Origin: Bacillota bacterium
GTDB taxonomy: Bacteria; Bacillota; Limnochordia; DTU087
Assembly: GCA_012839845.1 (NCBI GenBank)
Contig: DUMM01000046.1
Coordinates: 1 to 34,028, forward strand
Direction of reading: 5' to 3'
DNA length: 34,028 nucleotides
Positions 7,547-16,009 of the stretch are shown here, in pieces. The position numbers and the translations under genes are program-made. Under the pieces are notes generated by a model. That model was not told where the DNA came from. It saw only the letters and a program-made list of their open reading frames with translations, and searched no databases. Every line of letters starts with the position of its first letter. Within the stretch, counting starts at the first letter, position 1.

Positions 7547-8494
7547 TCAGCCTTTCGCCTTCCGCTCTACTACCCGCTTTACTGCCCCGACAATTCCCTC
7601 AGCCGTCAGACCGTAGAACTTCTGAAGTTCATCGGGTTTTCCTGACTGACCGAACACATCCTTAACGCCTACCCGTTCCATGGGGACGGGACAGTTTTCC
7701 ACCACAATCTCAGCCACGGCCCCGCCCAGACCCCCGATGATGTTGTGTTCCTCGGCAGTCACAATGGCACCCGTCTCCCGGGCAGCTTTGACCACGGCTT
7801 CAGCATCAATTGGCTTGATAGTAGCCATATCCAAAACCCGCACCTTGACGCCTTCAGCTTCCAGCATTTCGGCGGCCTTGAGGGCTTCACCCACCATAAT
7901 GCCGCAGGCGATAACGGTCGCAGCATCACCATCTCTGAGCTGGACTGCCTTGCCGATCTCAAACTTGTGGTCTTCATCGAAAATCACCGGCCAGGCGCCT
8001 CGACCCATCCGCAGGTACACAGGCCCTTTATGTTCCGCTGCTGCCTTCACCGCCAGCTTTGTCTCCACGGCGTCAGCTGGAACGATCACCGTCATGCCCG
8101 GCAGTGCCCGCATCAAAGCTATGTCTTCCAGCATCTGATGGGAGCCGCCGTCTTCGCCCACAGTCACACCGGCGTGGGTTGCGGCGATCTTGACATTCAG
8201 TTTGCCGTAAGCCACGGAATTGCGGATCTGATCATATGCCCTGCCTGCTGCGAAGACGGCAAACGTACTGGCAAAGGGAATTTTGCCCGCTGCAGCCAGA
8301 CCGGCTGCGGTTCCGATGAGATCCTGCTCAGCGATACCGATCTGCACAAAACGCTGCGGAAACGCCTTGGCGAAGTTTGCTGTCTTCGTTGATGCCGACA
8401 GATCAGCATCTAATACCACTATGTCGGGATTTACCTGCCCCAGCTCTACTAAAGTCTCTCCATATGCATCTCTCGTTGCCTTCTTTACAGCCAT
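7547..8494 (-). CDS. tktC: Transketolase, C-terminal subunit
   Basis: This is the second half of a split transketolase: the pyrimidine-binding domain and C-terminal domain that pair with the subunit encoded just upstream. Together they move two-carbon ketol units in the non-oxidative pentose phosphate pathway with thiamine diphosphate. The 315-residue protein has GIAEQDLIG, whose Glu (about 56) activates the cofactor, plus EDGGSHQ (114-120) and PVYLRMGRG. The start is ATG 8494, 6 bp after the tktN stop, with GGAG of the tktN end acting as ribosome site. Split transketolase genes are common in Clostridia and archaea. A 1-deoxyxylulose-5-phosphate synthase-like role is less likely because DXS is normally one chain. 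Confidence 0.93.
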   Translation of the reverse strand: MAVKKATRDAYGETLVELGQVNPDIVVLDADLSASTKTANFAKAFPQRFVQIGIAEQDLIGTAAGLAAAGKIPFASTFAVFAAGRAYDQIRNSVAYGKLNVKIAATHAGVTVGEDGGSHQMLEDIALMRALPGMTVIVPADAVETKLAVKAAAEHKGPVYLRMGRGAWPVIFDEDHKFEIGKAVQLRDGDAATVIACGIMVGEALKAAEMLEAEGVKVRVLDMATIKPIDAEAVVKAARETGAIVTAEEHNIIGGLGGAVAEIVVENCPVPMERVGVKDVFGQSGKPDELQKFYGLTAEGIVGAVKRVVERKAKG

Positions 8495-8500
8495 TTCCCC

Positions 8501-9340
8501 TCACTCCTCTCCAGCAGCCAGCTCCAGCAAGGCTGCCTCGGCCTGTTCTTTGGAAGGGGCGGTACCGTGCCAACCCACCTGATTCTCCATGAAGGAAACA
8601 CCCTTGCCCTTTACTGTATGGGCAACGATGACAGTTGGCTTTTCCTTTATGCCTCTGGCCAGGCGCAGAGCCGCAATAATCTGGCCGATGTCGTGGCCGT
8701 CAATCTCCACCGCGTACCAGCCGAAGCTGCGGAAGCGGTCAGCGATATGGTTAACGCCTATGACTTCCCGCACATCGCCGTCGATCTGGAGGTTGTTGTT
8801 ATCGATGATGGCCACTAGGTTGTCCAGCTTGTAATGGGCAGCGGTCATAGCTGCTTCCCAGATCATGCCCTCTTCGATTTCGCCATCGCCCAGGAGGGCA
8901 TACACCCGGTAGCTCCGCCCGTCCATTTTGGCTGCCAAAGCCATACCGTTGGCTATGGACAGGCCCTGGCCCAAGGAGCCGGTGGGAACCTCAACTCCCG
9001 GGGTCTTATTGCTGTCCGGATGACCCTGAAGATGGCTGCCCAGCTTGCGGAGGGTCATAAGGTCTTCCAGAGGGAAATAGCCCTTTTCCGCCAGTGCGGC
9101 GTAGAGAATCGGCGCCGCATGCCCTTTTGACAGGACAAATCGATCCCGCTCCGGCCAATCGGGCCTCTTCGGATCGATCTTCATCTCATGCCAGTACAGT
9201 ACCGTGATAATATCCGCTGCGGAGAGGGAACCGCCGGGATGCCCCGAGCCTGCCTCTCCCAGCATCTCAATGACCCGTCTTCTCAAAACCCTTGCCTGTT
9301 TCGCCAATGCTTTTACAACCTGCTCATCAGCGCTGGCCAT
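8501..9340 (-). CDS. tktN: Transketolase, N-terminal subunit
   Basis: This is the first half of the split transketolase and carries the thiamine diphosphate diphosphate-binding domain. The 279-residue protein shows SGHPGGSLS (32-40), SKGHAAP (71-77) and the cofactor motif GDGEIEEG (151-158) continuing to IIDNNNLQIDG (178-188), which ends in the expected Asn pair. The length is normal for a stand-alone N-subunit. The start is ATG 9340 with AAGGAG about 7 nt upstream. It lies 68 bp after the YitT-family gene and 6 bp before tktC and appears to be read from the upstream unit; no convincing separate promoter was found in the gap. Confidence 0.95.
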   Translation of the reverse strand: MASADEQVVKALAKQARVLRRRVIEMLGEAGSGHPGGSLSAADIITVLYWHEMKIDPKRPDWPERDRFVLSKGHAAPILYAALAEKGYFPLEDLMTLRKLGSHLQGHPDSNKTPGVEVPTGSLGQGLSIANGMALAAKMDGRSYRVYALLGDGEIEEGMIWEAAMTAAHYKLDNLVAIIDNNNLQIDGDVREVIGVNHIADRFRSFGWYAVEIDGHDIGQIIAALRLARGIKEKPTVIVAHTVKGKGVSFMENQVGWHGTAPSKEQAEAALLELAAGEE

Positions 9341-9408
9341 GCTATCACTCCTTCGCTTCCTGCTCTTGCTTCTATTCCCTGGGAAAATCCACTTTTCCTG
9401 CCGCCGGT

Positions 9409-10251
9409 CTACATCCCTCTAAAACCTTCCCCCAATACTTCCCGCACATCGCTGATTACCAAGAAAGCCTTGGGATCGATTTCCCGTACCAGGTCCTTGA
9501 CAGCGCTTACCTCTCGGCGGCTGACGATGACCATCAGTACCTGCCGATCGCTTCTCGTAAACATGCCGATCCCCCTAAGAGCCGTCACTCCCCGCTCCAA
9601 CCGGTACATGATCTCCCGGGCGATCTCCTCTGGATAATCTGAAATGATAAACGCCGCTTTATTGTAACCTGTTCCTTCTTGGACCAAATCTATGGCTCTA
9701 GAGGAAACCGCTAGGGCGAGAAAGGCATACAGCCCCAGCTCCGGGCCGAAGACCAAACCGGCCAAGGCGATTATACAGGCATCAATGATCAGCACCGCCT
9801 GCCCCAGCCGTATATGAGTGAAGTGGTTAATCAGCAGCGCAGCTAGATCCGTCCCCCCAGTGGAGCCCTGAAACCGCATGGTGATGCCGATGCCGATTCC
9901 CACCAAAGCACCGCCGTAGATGGCGGCCAGCAGGGGATCAGAGGTAACGGGACCGGTGACCGCTGACAAAAGGTCGATGAGCAAAGACAAAGAGATGGCA
10001 CCGTAAACGCTCTTCACCCCAAATTTAGGCCCCAGCAAAAAAGTCACAGATAAAAACAGCGGAATATTGAGGGACAGCATGACCACACCAACCGGCCATC
10101 CCCACAGATAGTGAAACACAGTGCCTATACCGCTGACGCCGCCAGCGGCGATTTTATTGGGGATCAGAAACCAGTTGTATCCGAGGGCAGTCAGGACCAC
10201 ACCAATGGTAATCATAATGTACTCATATCCTATCCGCTGCCACCGGGACAT
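9409..10251 (-). CDS. YitT family membrane protein (DUF161 with C-terminal DUF2179)
   Basis: This multi-pass inner-membrane protein has five or six helices in the first 200 residues, including the family motif FQGSTGGTDLAA, and a soluble DUF2179 domain at about 205-275 that resembles PII-like ligand-binding folds. Its molecular role is not established. The ORF track starts at 10386, but that would overlap tagA by 127 bp. The ATG at 10251 has AGGTGA just upstream, starts MSRWQRIGYEY as homologues do and sits 8 bp after the tagA stop, giving 280 residues. Bacillus yvjA, also YitT family, lies near prfB and ctpB, so this may be a conserved neighbour. Confidence 0.92.
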   Translation of the reverse strand: MSRWQRIGYEYIMITIGVVLTALGYNWFLIPNKIAAGGVSGIGTVFHYLWGWPVGVVMLSLNIPLFLSVTFLLGPKFGVKSVYGAISLSLLIDLLSAVTGPVTSDPLLAAIYGGALVGIGIGITMRFQGSTGGTDLAALLINHFTHIRLGQAVLIIDACIIALAGLVFGPELGLYAFLALAVSSRAIDLVQEGTGYNKAAFIISDYPEEIAREIMYRLERGVTALRGIGMFTRSDRQVLMVIVSRREVSAVKDLVREIDPKAFLVISDVREVLGEGFRGM

Positions 10252-10259
10252 TCCTTCAC

Positions 10260-11051
10260 CTACTTCCCCTGCCAATTCCTCCCGCACCGGCGCAGACATT
10301 TCCGCCTGAGAACCTGCCGCACAAACCTGGGCAGGGCCAGCATTCTTCCAGCCCGCCGGGGTTGGATAAGGAGACGGAAAAGCCACTCCAGGCCTAAATC
10401 TCCCATCCAGGCGGGTGCCCGCTTGACCCGTCCTGCCCAGACGTCAAAACTGCCTCCCACACCTACCGCAACGGGAACCCCCAATTCCCTCTGATGCTGT
10501 GCCAGCCACAGCTCCTGCCTGGGGGCTCCCAAGGCCACCAGCAGAATATCCGGCGCGGCTTCCTTAATGTCCTCCAGGATGTCCTCTTCCTCCTCGGGGG
10601 TGAAGTAACCGTGCCGGCACCCCGCCGTCACAAGACCGGGATATCGCCGGCGCAGCCGCTCCACCGCCGCTTCCGCCACACCGGGCTCTGCACCTAGAAA
10701 ATACACAGTAAGCCCCGCCTCGGCTGCCCACCTAACCAGCTCCTCCCCGATTTCCACACCGGGCAGCCGTTCAAGCTCAACACCTGCCAGGGTCCGGGCC
10801 GCCCATACAACACCGGCTCCATCTGCGACCAGAATGTCTGCCTTGCGCAAAGCAGCCGCCACCATTGGGTCATCGCCCGCCCTGACCACAAGTTCGGCAT
10901 TGGCTGTCACCAGCCACGTAGCAAGGCCCGCTTCTACCCGTTCCCGTAAGAGCTGCAGCAGCTCACTGCGGGTCAATCGATGAATAGGAACCCCGAGGAT
11001 GTCTACAATGCCACCGTGTTTTTCGCCGACGGAAAGAAACGTGTCCTTCAT
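10260..11051 (-). CDS. tagA: WecG/TagA/CpsF family glycosyltransferase
   Basis: TagA-type enzymes transfer N-acetylmannosamine from UDP-ManNAc onto undecaprenyl-PP-GlcNAc, the committed step in linkage-unit synthesis for wall teichoic acids or secondary wall polymers. The 263-residue protein has TANAE (49-53), VADGAGVVWAAR around the catalytic Asp77, and GAPRQELW in the C-terminal half, all typical of the family. The start ATG 11051 overlaps the csaB stop in an ATGA junction, indicating translational coupling, and the YitT gene follows within 8 bp. Next to csaB this suggests synthesis of the pyruvylated polysaccharide that holds S-layer proteins. The family call is firm and the exact sugar is inferred. 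Confidence 0.93.
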   Translation of the reverse strand: MKDTFLSVGEKHGGIVDILGVPIHRLTRSELLQLLRERVEAGLATWLVTANAELVVRAGDDPMVAAALRKADILVADGAGVVWAARTLAGVELERLPGVEIGEELVRWAAEAGLTVYFLGAEPGVAEAAVERLRRRYPGLVTAGCRHGYFTPEEEEDILEDIKEAAPDILLVALGAPRQELWLAQHQRELGVPVAVGVGGSFDVWAGRVKRAPAWMGDLGLEWLFRLLIQPRRAGRMLALPRFVRQVLRRKCLRRCGRNWQGK

Positions 11052-12220
11052 AGTCTAACACCAGCCGCAGCCAGCTCCTCCCTCAGGCGGCGGTTAGCTT
11101 CCGCTACCCGAACTGCCATTTCTCCGACCTTTTGGTGGATTTTCGCAGTCAAGGCTTCCCTCTCTGCCTTGAGCCAATGCAGTCTAGCTAAGAGTTCCTG
11201 ACTGTCTATGCTCCTGCTCTTATCCCGCGGCAGGTAAAAAACTGCATCCTGCAGGTCCAGCTCCAGTAAGAAGTTCTCAACTTTGGGATCGTAGGCCAAC
11301 CCCAGCATCGGCCGCCTGTGCACTGCGGCAAAGATCAGGGCATGAAGCCGCATGCCCAAGCAGTAATCAGCTTCGCCAAAGAGTTTGAGGGCTTCCTGCA
11401 CCCTCAAAGGCCTGGGCCAAAGAAAAGCCCTTTCCCGCATCAAATCTGCACACTGCAGGCAGACTACGCGGTCCGCATCGAATTGGAACGGTACGAACAC
11501 CACCTGCCAGCCCTCCCGGCTGAGCTGATCCAGGGCTTCGGCAACCGCGGACAGACAGCCACTGACAAGCGGCCACGGACGTAGGGAAACCAAGAGCACC
11601 GGTCCCTCCTGCGGGAACTCACTGCCGAAGGTGCGGCGGAGCAAGAACCGCGACCCCCCGACTGACGGAGCTTGGTCAGGAGAGGGGTTCCACAGCGCGA
11701 CCGCGGGATCAGCTGCCAGGTACAGCTGCTCTTCATCGAAACCCCACTCCACCAGCTGCCTATAGGCCTCCCGCTCCCGGACAATTATCAGCCGGCAAAG
11801 TTTCAGAACTCTGCGGGTGAGAAGCGAGTTCAACTTGGACCCAAAGGGCCCGATTCCCTGCCCGTAGATCACCACCGGCAGGCGAAATGCCCTAGCGAGG
11901 ATGACCATCAAGAGATAGTAGTACAGCGAGCGGGTGCTGGTAACATCCTGAAAGAGGGTTCCCCCTCCGCTGATAAACACCATCCCCTGCCGCAGCGCTG
12001 TCCACAGGCCTTTGATATCAAAGCGGGAGACGGCCTCCGCACCGTGTTCTTCCGCTGTACTTGCGGGATTGCCGGAGATGACAATGCAGCGGGAGCCGGG
12101 AGCAAGATTTCCCAACTGGTGAAGAATGGCGGCTAAAACCGCCTCATCTCCCAGATTGTCAAAGCCGTAGTAACCGGAAATCACAAAAACTACCTCTGAT
12201 CTTCTTCCCACTGGCAACAC
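11048..12220 (-). CDS. csaB: CsaB-type polysaccharide pyruvyl transferase
   Basis: CsaB adds ketal-linked pyruvate to ManNAc residues of the secondary cell-wall polysaccharide, creating the ligand for SLH domains of S-layer and other surface proteins. The 390-residue protein has GYYGFDNLGDEAVL (17-30), ISGGGTLFQD (83-92), YGQGIGPF (119-126) and GMRLHAL (289-295), whose Arg and His are the usual conserved active-site residues. The start is not certain: GTG 12220, the next codon TTG, or GTG 12211 are all possible and none has a strong ribosome site. It follows the DUF5693 gene by 20 bp and overlaps tagA by 4 bp. It predicts SLH-domain proteins elsewhere in the genome. Confidence 0.93.
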   Translation of the reverse strand: MLPVGRRSEVVFVISGYYGFDNLGDEAVLAAILHQLGNLAPGSRCIVISGNPASTAEEHGAEAVSRFDIKGLWTALRQGMVFISGGGTLFQDVTSTRSLYYYLLMVILARAFRLPVVIYGQGIGPFGSKLNSLLTRRVLKLCRLIIVREREAYRQLVEWGFDEEQLYLAADPAVALWNPSPDQAPSVGGSRFLLRRTFGSEFPQEGPVLLVSLRPWPLVSGCLSAVAEALDQLSREGWQVVFVPFQFDADRVVCLQCADLMRERAFLWPRPLRVQEALKLFGEADYCLGMRLHALIFAAVHRRPMLGLAYDPKVENFLLELDLQDAVFYLPRDKSRSIDSQELLARLHWLKAEREALTAKIHQKVGEMAVRVAEANRRLREELAAAGVRL

Positions 12221-12240
12221 CCCGCACCCCGCCGCACGCC

Positions 12241-14025
12241 CTACTTATCCGCCAAGTCCGGCCTCTTTCGGCCCAGCACCGAAAGGACCGCATAAAGAAG
12301 TGCGCCTCCCATACCGGCTCCCAATATCAGTCCCCAGAAAGAACGGGAGATAGAACCTGCCAGGGGTGAGTGAACATGGGCAAAGGTATTAAGCAGTGAA
12401 ATCTGGCCGATGGTTCCGGGTACAATGCACGCAAGCCCCAGCCGTTCTTCCCCCCAAATATACAACCCAAAGCCTAGAATGAGTAGGGGATGGCCGATGA
12501 GAAACTCTTTGGTTCTCGGCCGGTAGACGAAAGCCCGCTCCAAGAACACTCGCACCCTCATTTCCAGCTCCGGCACTGGGATAACAAAATTCCCTGTCCG
12601 GCCCACATAAATGACAACTGCACCCAGGACAGCTGCCGCAAGCACCACTCTTGCCCATACAGGTATCTCCCGCCACCGCTGTCTCACAGCCATAGGCTTG
12701 CCCAACGCCCGAGCAAAGCCCACCGCCCCAACGGCCGCACCCAAGACCGGCAGAATGGACATGGCCTTGACTCCCCTAAATTCGGCGATCTTCAGCATGA
12801 AGCGGAAATCCCCCAGGGCGGCCACCATCACTCCAGCGCCAACTGCCGCCAGTAAAGTAGAAACGAGAAACTGGCGCAGGCTCCATCCCACGACCTGCGC
12901 TCGAGACAGGCCGGTAAGTGCGGTGCCGCCGGCCAATCCGACCTTCATCCCCCTATCCTGCGGAGGGTTTTTCTGCGGCGGTACTGCCCAGCGCTGGGGA
13001 ATCACCGCCAGGAGGGGAAAGGTAACGGCGGCTGACAAGGCCAATGCCTGCCTGGCCAGTATTTGATCAACAAGGAAGTATAGAACCACGACGCCGACGG
13101 ACAGCGCCGCCGCTCCCAGCCGGCAAAGCAGCCTTAACCGACTGTCCAAGAAATCTACCAGCACCTCACCCAGCCACAGGACCGCCCCCGCCCAGGCTGC
13201 CAGAGCCCAAACGAAGTACATCCAATGGCTCTGCCAAGGGGGAAGGTAAGGAGCAGGTCCTCGGGAATAGCCCAAGGCCGCCAGAGCAGAGCTGAGAGTC
13301 TCCACCAAGCTGCCGCCGGCGTGGGGGTCCCCAGGCCACAGCCGCACATAAAGCAGGCGATAAGACCGCTCTTTGACAGCTCTAAGGAACCTGGCTGCAG
13401 CGCTTTCAACATCATAGCGGGTTAACTCCTTGGGATAGATGGTGTGGACCCTAACCACGTGGAGAGGAACTGAACTTGCCAGCTCCCTTTCGCCCCGCTG
13501 GCCGGAGAACTCCTGGAGCCCAAAGCGCAGGTCAGCAATTTTCAGAAGGGATGCCAGTTGGGCCACCTCGTAGGGATACCCGGCTACCTGTTCTCCTCCG
13601 AACAGAATCACTTTTGGCTCCACCGCAGACACCAAGGCGGCCGTCTCTTCTACGCTGAAGGTCTTTGAAGATCCGCTTTCACCGGCCTGCCTGCGGTTGG
13701 TTATATCGTGGGACTCATCGCCTTTTCCCACCTTGAGGAGCACCCGGTAACCCCTTTCCCTGAGGGCCTCCGCCATTTCCCCCACTTCCGGGAGCGTCCG
13801 TTCTCCATCAGGATCAGCTGTTACCACGATACTCTCCACATCCCAAGGCTCAATGAACTCCAAAGCGTCAGCAAGGCCTTTACAGCCGGATCCTGCCAGC
13901 AGGTCATCCAAGTCCAGCGCCAGCTCTACCGTCTTAAACTCCCTTTCCAACAGCAGCCGCTGGGCCCCCACCCCGACGCCGGCCGCAAGCCCCAGGAAAA
14001 GCAGTACTGCGATCAATTTCCGCAC
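12241..14025 (-). CDS. DUF5693 family multi-pass membrane protein
   Basis: This 594-residue protein has an N-terminal signal-anchor (5-22), an extracytoplasmic domain to about residue 250 (starting VELALDLDDLLAL-like) and about nine transmembrane helices in the C-terminal 340 residues. Two polar patches stand out: RPRTKEFLIGHP (about 497-508) and NTFAHVHSPLAG near the end, with His residues that could be catalytic or metal-binding. I recognise it as DUF5693, which has no known function but commonly sits with csaB in Clostridia. An envelope polysaccharide step (modification, export or acyl transfer) is inferred from this context only. The start is GTG 14025 with GGAGGG upstream. It follows the DUF2993 gene by 24 bp. 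Confidence 0.85.
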   Translation of the reverse strand: MRKLIAVLLFLGLAAGVGVGAQRLLLEREFKTVELALDLDDLLAGSGCKGLADALEFIEPWDVESIVVTADPDGERTLPEVGEMAEALRERGYRVLLKVGKGDESHDITNRRQAGESGSSKTFSVEETAALVSAVEPKVILFGGEQVAGYPYEVAQLASLLKIADLRFGLQEFSGQRGERELASSVPLHVVRVHTIYPKELTRYDVESAAARFLRAVKERSYRLLYVRLWPGDPHAGGSLVETLSSALAALGYSRGPAPYLPPWQSHWMYFVWALAAWAGAVLWLGEVLVDFLDSRLRLLCRLGAAALSVGVVVLYFLVDQILARQALALSAAVTFPLLAVIPQRWAVPPQKNPPQDRGMKVGLAGGTALTGLSRAQVVGWSLRQFLVSTLLAAVGAGVMVAALGDFRFMLKIAEFRGVKAMSILPVLGAAVGAVGFARALGKPMAVRQRWREIPVWARVVLAAAVLGAVVIYVGRTGNFVIPVPELEMRVRVFLERAFVYRPRTKEFLIGHPLLILGFGLYIWGEERLGLACIVPGTIGQISLLNTFAHVHSPLAGSISRSFWGLILGAGMGGALLYAVLSVLGRKRPDLADK

Positions 14026-14049
14026 AACAACGGCCCTCCCAGCTCTCCC

Positions 14050-14745
14050 CTACTTCTCATAATGACCGAAGGCGTACAGCTGGCCCTCTGCCAACCTGAT
14101 CTCATCTACTACCAGTGGCACCGGCAGCCCTCCAAGGTCGATGATCAACGCCTTATCTTGCACCACGCTCTGCAGGAGAAATTGAGGGATCTGCAGCTGC
14201 TCCACCGTCAAGGCCTTGGGGATAAACACAATTCTGGTTCCATCCCGAATCTCAAAGACACCCTGCAGGTTTATCTCCAGCTCCTGACCCAGTAGGGCCA
14301 GCGTTCCCTGCAGGACAGTTCCATCGGGCTTCAAGCGAATTCTAAACCTCTTGCTTGGGTCGACCTTTTCCCAGAAATAGTCGTTGATGCCTTCTTCCGT
14401 GAAGAGGACAGTAAGGCGCAGATCCGCCGCGTTCTCCAAAAGGAGCTCGCCCCTGCGATACAGTGCTCCGGGATCCAACCGCACTTCCCGCCCCTGCACT
14501 ATGAAAGCCCCAATTGGGAGATCATCGATGAAGAAGTCCCTGGCTTCGATATAGACCGAGTGGAAACGACCCAGCAAGCTGGCTGCCGCTGGCCAAGCCT
14601 CAATATCCACCTTGAGGTACTCCACCCCAGACAGCCTCTCTTCCAGGGCCTCTTCCACTCTGCTCTCCAGCACCGGGGGAAGCAGGAATTGGGATAAAAC
14701 CGCAACCAGCAAAGCAATGACCACTGCCCAGACAATTTCCCGCAA
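14050..14745 (-). CDS. DUF2993 (LmeA-like) lipid-anchored or membrane protein
   Basis: This 231-residue protein has one N-terminal transmembrane or signal segment (residues 3-22) followed by a beta-rich DUF2993 domain. In Actinobacteria DUF2993 proteins such as LmeA bind phospholipid and help assemble lipoglycans; the Bacillota versions are uncharacterised. The fold resembles lipid-binding (TULIP or LEA-like) proteins, fitting transport or presentation of a lipid-linked polymer. The start is TTG 14745, supported by GGGAGGAGG about 8 nt upstream; there is no ATG or GTG with a comparable site. It lies 72 bp after prfB and 24 bp before the DUF5693 gene. Confidence 0.82.
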   Translation of the reverse strand: MREIVWAVVIALLVAVLSQFLLPPVLESRVEEALEERLSGVEYLKVDIEAWPAAASLLGRFHSVYIEARDFFIDDLPIGAFIVQGREVRLDPGALYRRGELLLENAADLRLTVLFTEEGINDYFWEKVDPSKRFRIRLKPDGTVLQGTLALLGQELEINLQGVFEIRDGTRIVFIPKALTVEQLQIPQFLLQSVVQDKALIIDLGGLPVPLVVDEIRLAEGQLYAFGHYEK

Positions 14746-14817
14746 TTCCTAGACCTCCTCCCGGAACATGGAAGCTTCGCCATACCCGCGGCTTATCAAT
14801 CTGTCTCTATATCCTCT

Positions 14818-15967
14818 CTATTTGGCCTGCCGTCCATCTTGCATTGAATTGAGCCGCTGAGCATTCCAGCGCAGATAAGCGTGGATGAAAGGATCAATTT
14901 CTCCATCCATCACGGCTTGGACATTGCCGGTTTCGTGTTCAGTTCGATGGTCCTTGACCATGGTATACGGACAAAACACATAGGAGCGGATCTGGCTTCC
15001 CCAGGCGATTTCGCTTTGTTCTCCCCTCAGTTCGGCCAGCTTCGCCGCCTGCTCAGCCCGCTTCTTCTCCAGGAGGCGGGCTTTCAAAAGCTGCATGGCC
15101 CGTTCCCGGTTGGCGTGCTGGGACCGCTCCCCTTGACACTGCACCACTATGCCGGTGGGCAGGTGGGTGATGCGGACAGCAGATTCCGTCTTGTTGACAT
15201 GCTGCCCGCCGGCACCGCTGGATCGATAGGTATCGATCCGCAGCTCATTGGGGTCGATTTCAATATCATCGTCTTCCTGTACCTCAGGGATCACATCTAC
15301 TGAAGCAAAGGATGTGTGCCTCCGCCCCGAGGCATCAAAGGGGGATATTCTCACCAAGCGGTGAACGCCCTTTTCCGCCCGGAGGTTGCCGTAGGCATTC
15401 TCACCCTTGATCAGCAAAGTCGCGCTCTTAATGCCGGCTTCCTCTCCCGGCAGCAAATCGATGATATCCGTTTGGAACCCCCTGCTTTCCGCCCAGCGGG
15501 TGTACATCCGAAGCAGCATCTGGGCCCAGTCCTGGGCTTCTGTACCCCCAGCACCCGCATGGATAGATAGATACGCATTGGCCTTGTCGTGGGGATCGCT
15601 CATCAGCGTATTAAGCTCCAGCTCATCCAGCTGGCTTGCCACCTGGTCTAGTCCTTCCTTAACCTCGGCAATGGCGGCTTCATCTTTCTCTTCCCTGCCC
15701 AGTTCCAGCAGCACTGCCAGATCTTCCAGCTTGCTGTTAAGCTCCTTCCACTGGATCAGGGGCCGCCTCACAGCGTTGAGCTTATCTATAACCTTCTGGG
15801 CTGACTCTGGGTCATCCCAAAAACCTGGCTGCGCCATAACAGCCTCGTATTCGCTGACCTGTTTTTCCCGGTTAGCTACGTCAAAGATAATCCCTCATCT
15901 CAGCTGCTTTGGCCTGCAGCTCATCTAACCGCTGTTCGATCTCCGGCAACTCCACTTCCCAAATCAA
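14818..15967 (-). CDS. prfB: Peptide chain release factor 2, with programmed +1 frameshift
   Basis: RF2 releases polypeptides at UAA and UGA codons. The ORF track shows only the second segment (from 15837). The true start is TTG 15967 with AAGGAG 8 nt or so upstream. Twenty-eight codons are read in frame 0 to CTT at 15884-15886, then TGA at 15881-15883; skipping one T gives GAC and the rest of the protein, 382 residues in all. The stop-recognition tripeptide SPF (about 208-210) and the catalytic GGQ (about 253-255, GAGGQHVNK) are present. The gene sits directly behind secA, as in many Bacillota. The in-frame TGA is autoregulatory, not a sequencing error. Confidence 0.97.
15880..15895 (-). promoter_or_regulatory. 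RF2 programmed frameshift element
   Basis: On the minus strand AGGGATTATCTTTGAC carries an internal Shine-Dalgarno-like AGGG, the slippery CTT codon and the TGA-C context in the same spacing as the classic prfB element (AGGGGGTATCTTTGAC). Low RF2 slows reading at TGA and favours the +1 shift, so RF2 controls its own level. Confidence 0.93.
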
Positions 15968-16009
15968 CTACAGCACTCCTTCCTCGCTTCCCAGCAGCAC
16001 TTCCCGTCT

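Noticed and set aside
9409-10386. The 325-residue start for the YitT-family gene
   Set aside because: It would overlap tagA by 127 bp and adds a low-complexity N-terminus; ATG 10251 has a good ribosome site and fits the family.
14818-15967. prfB as a frameshifted pseudogene
   Set aside because: The TGA sits in the well-known RF2 recoding context (CTT-TGA-C with upstream AGGG), and all catalytic motifs are intact after the +1 shift.
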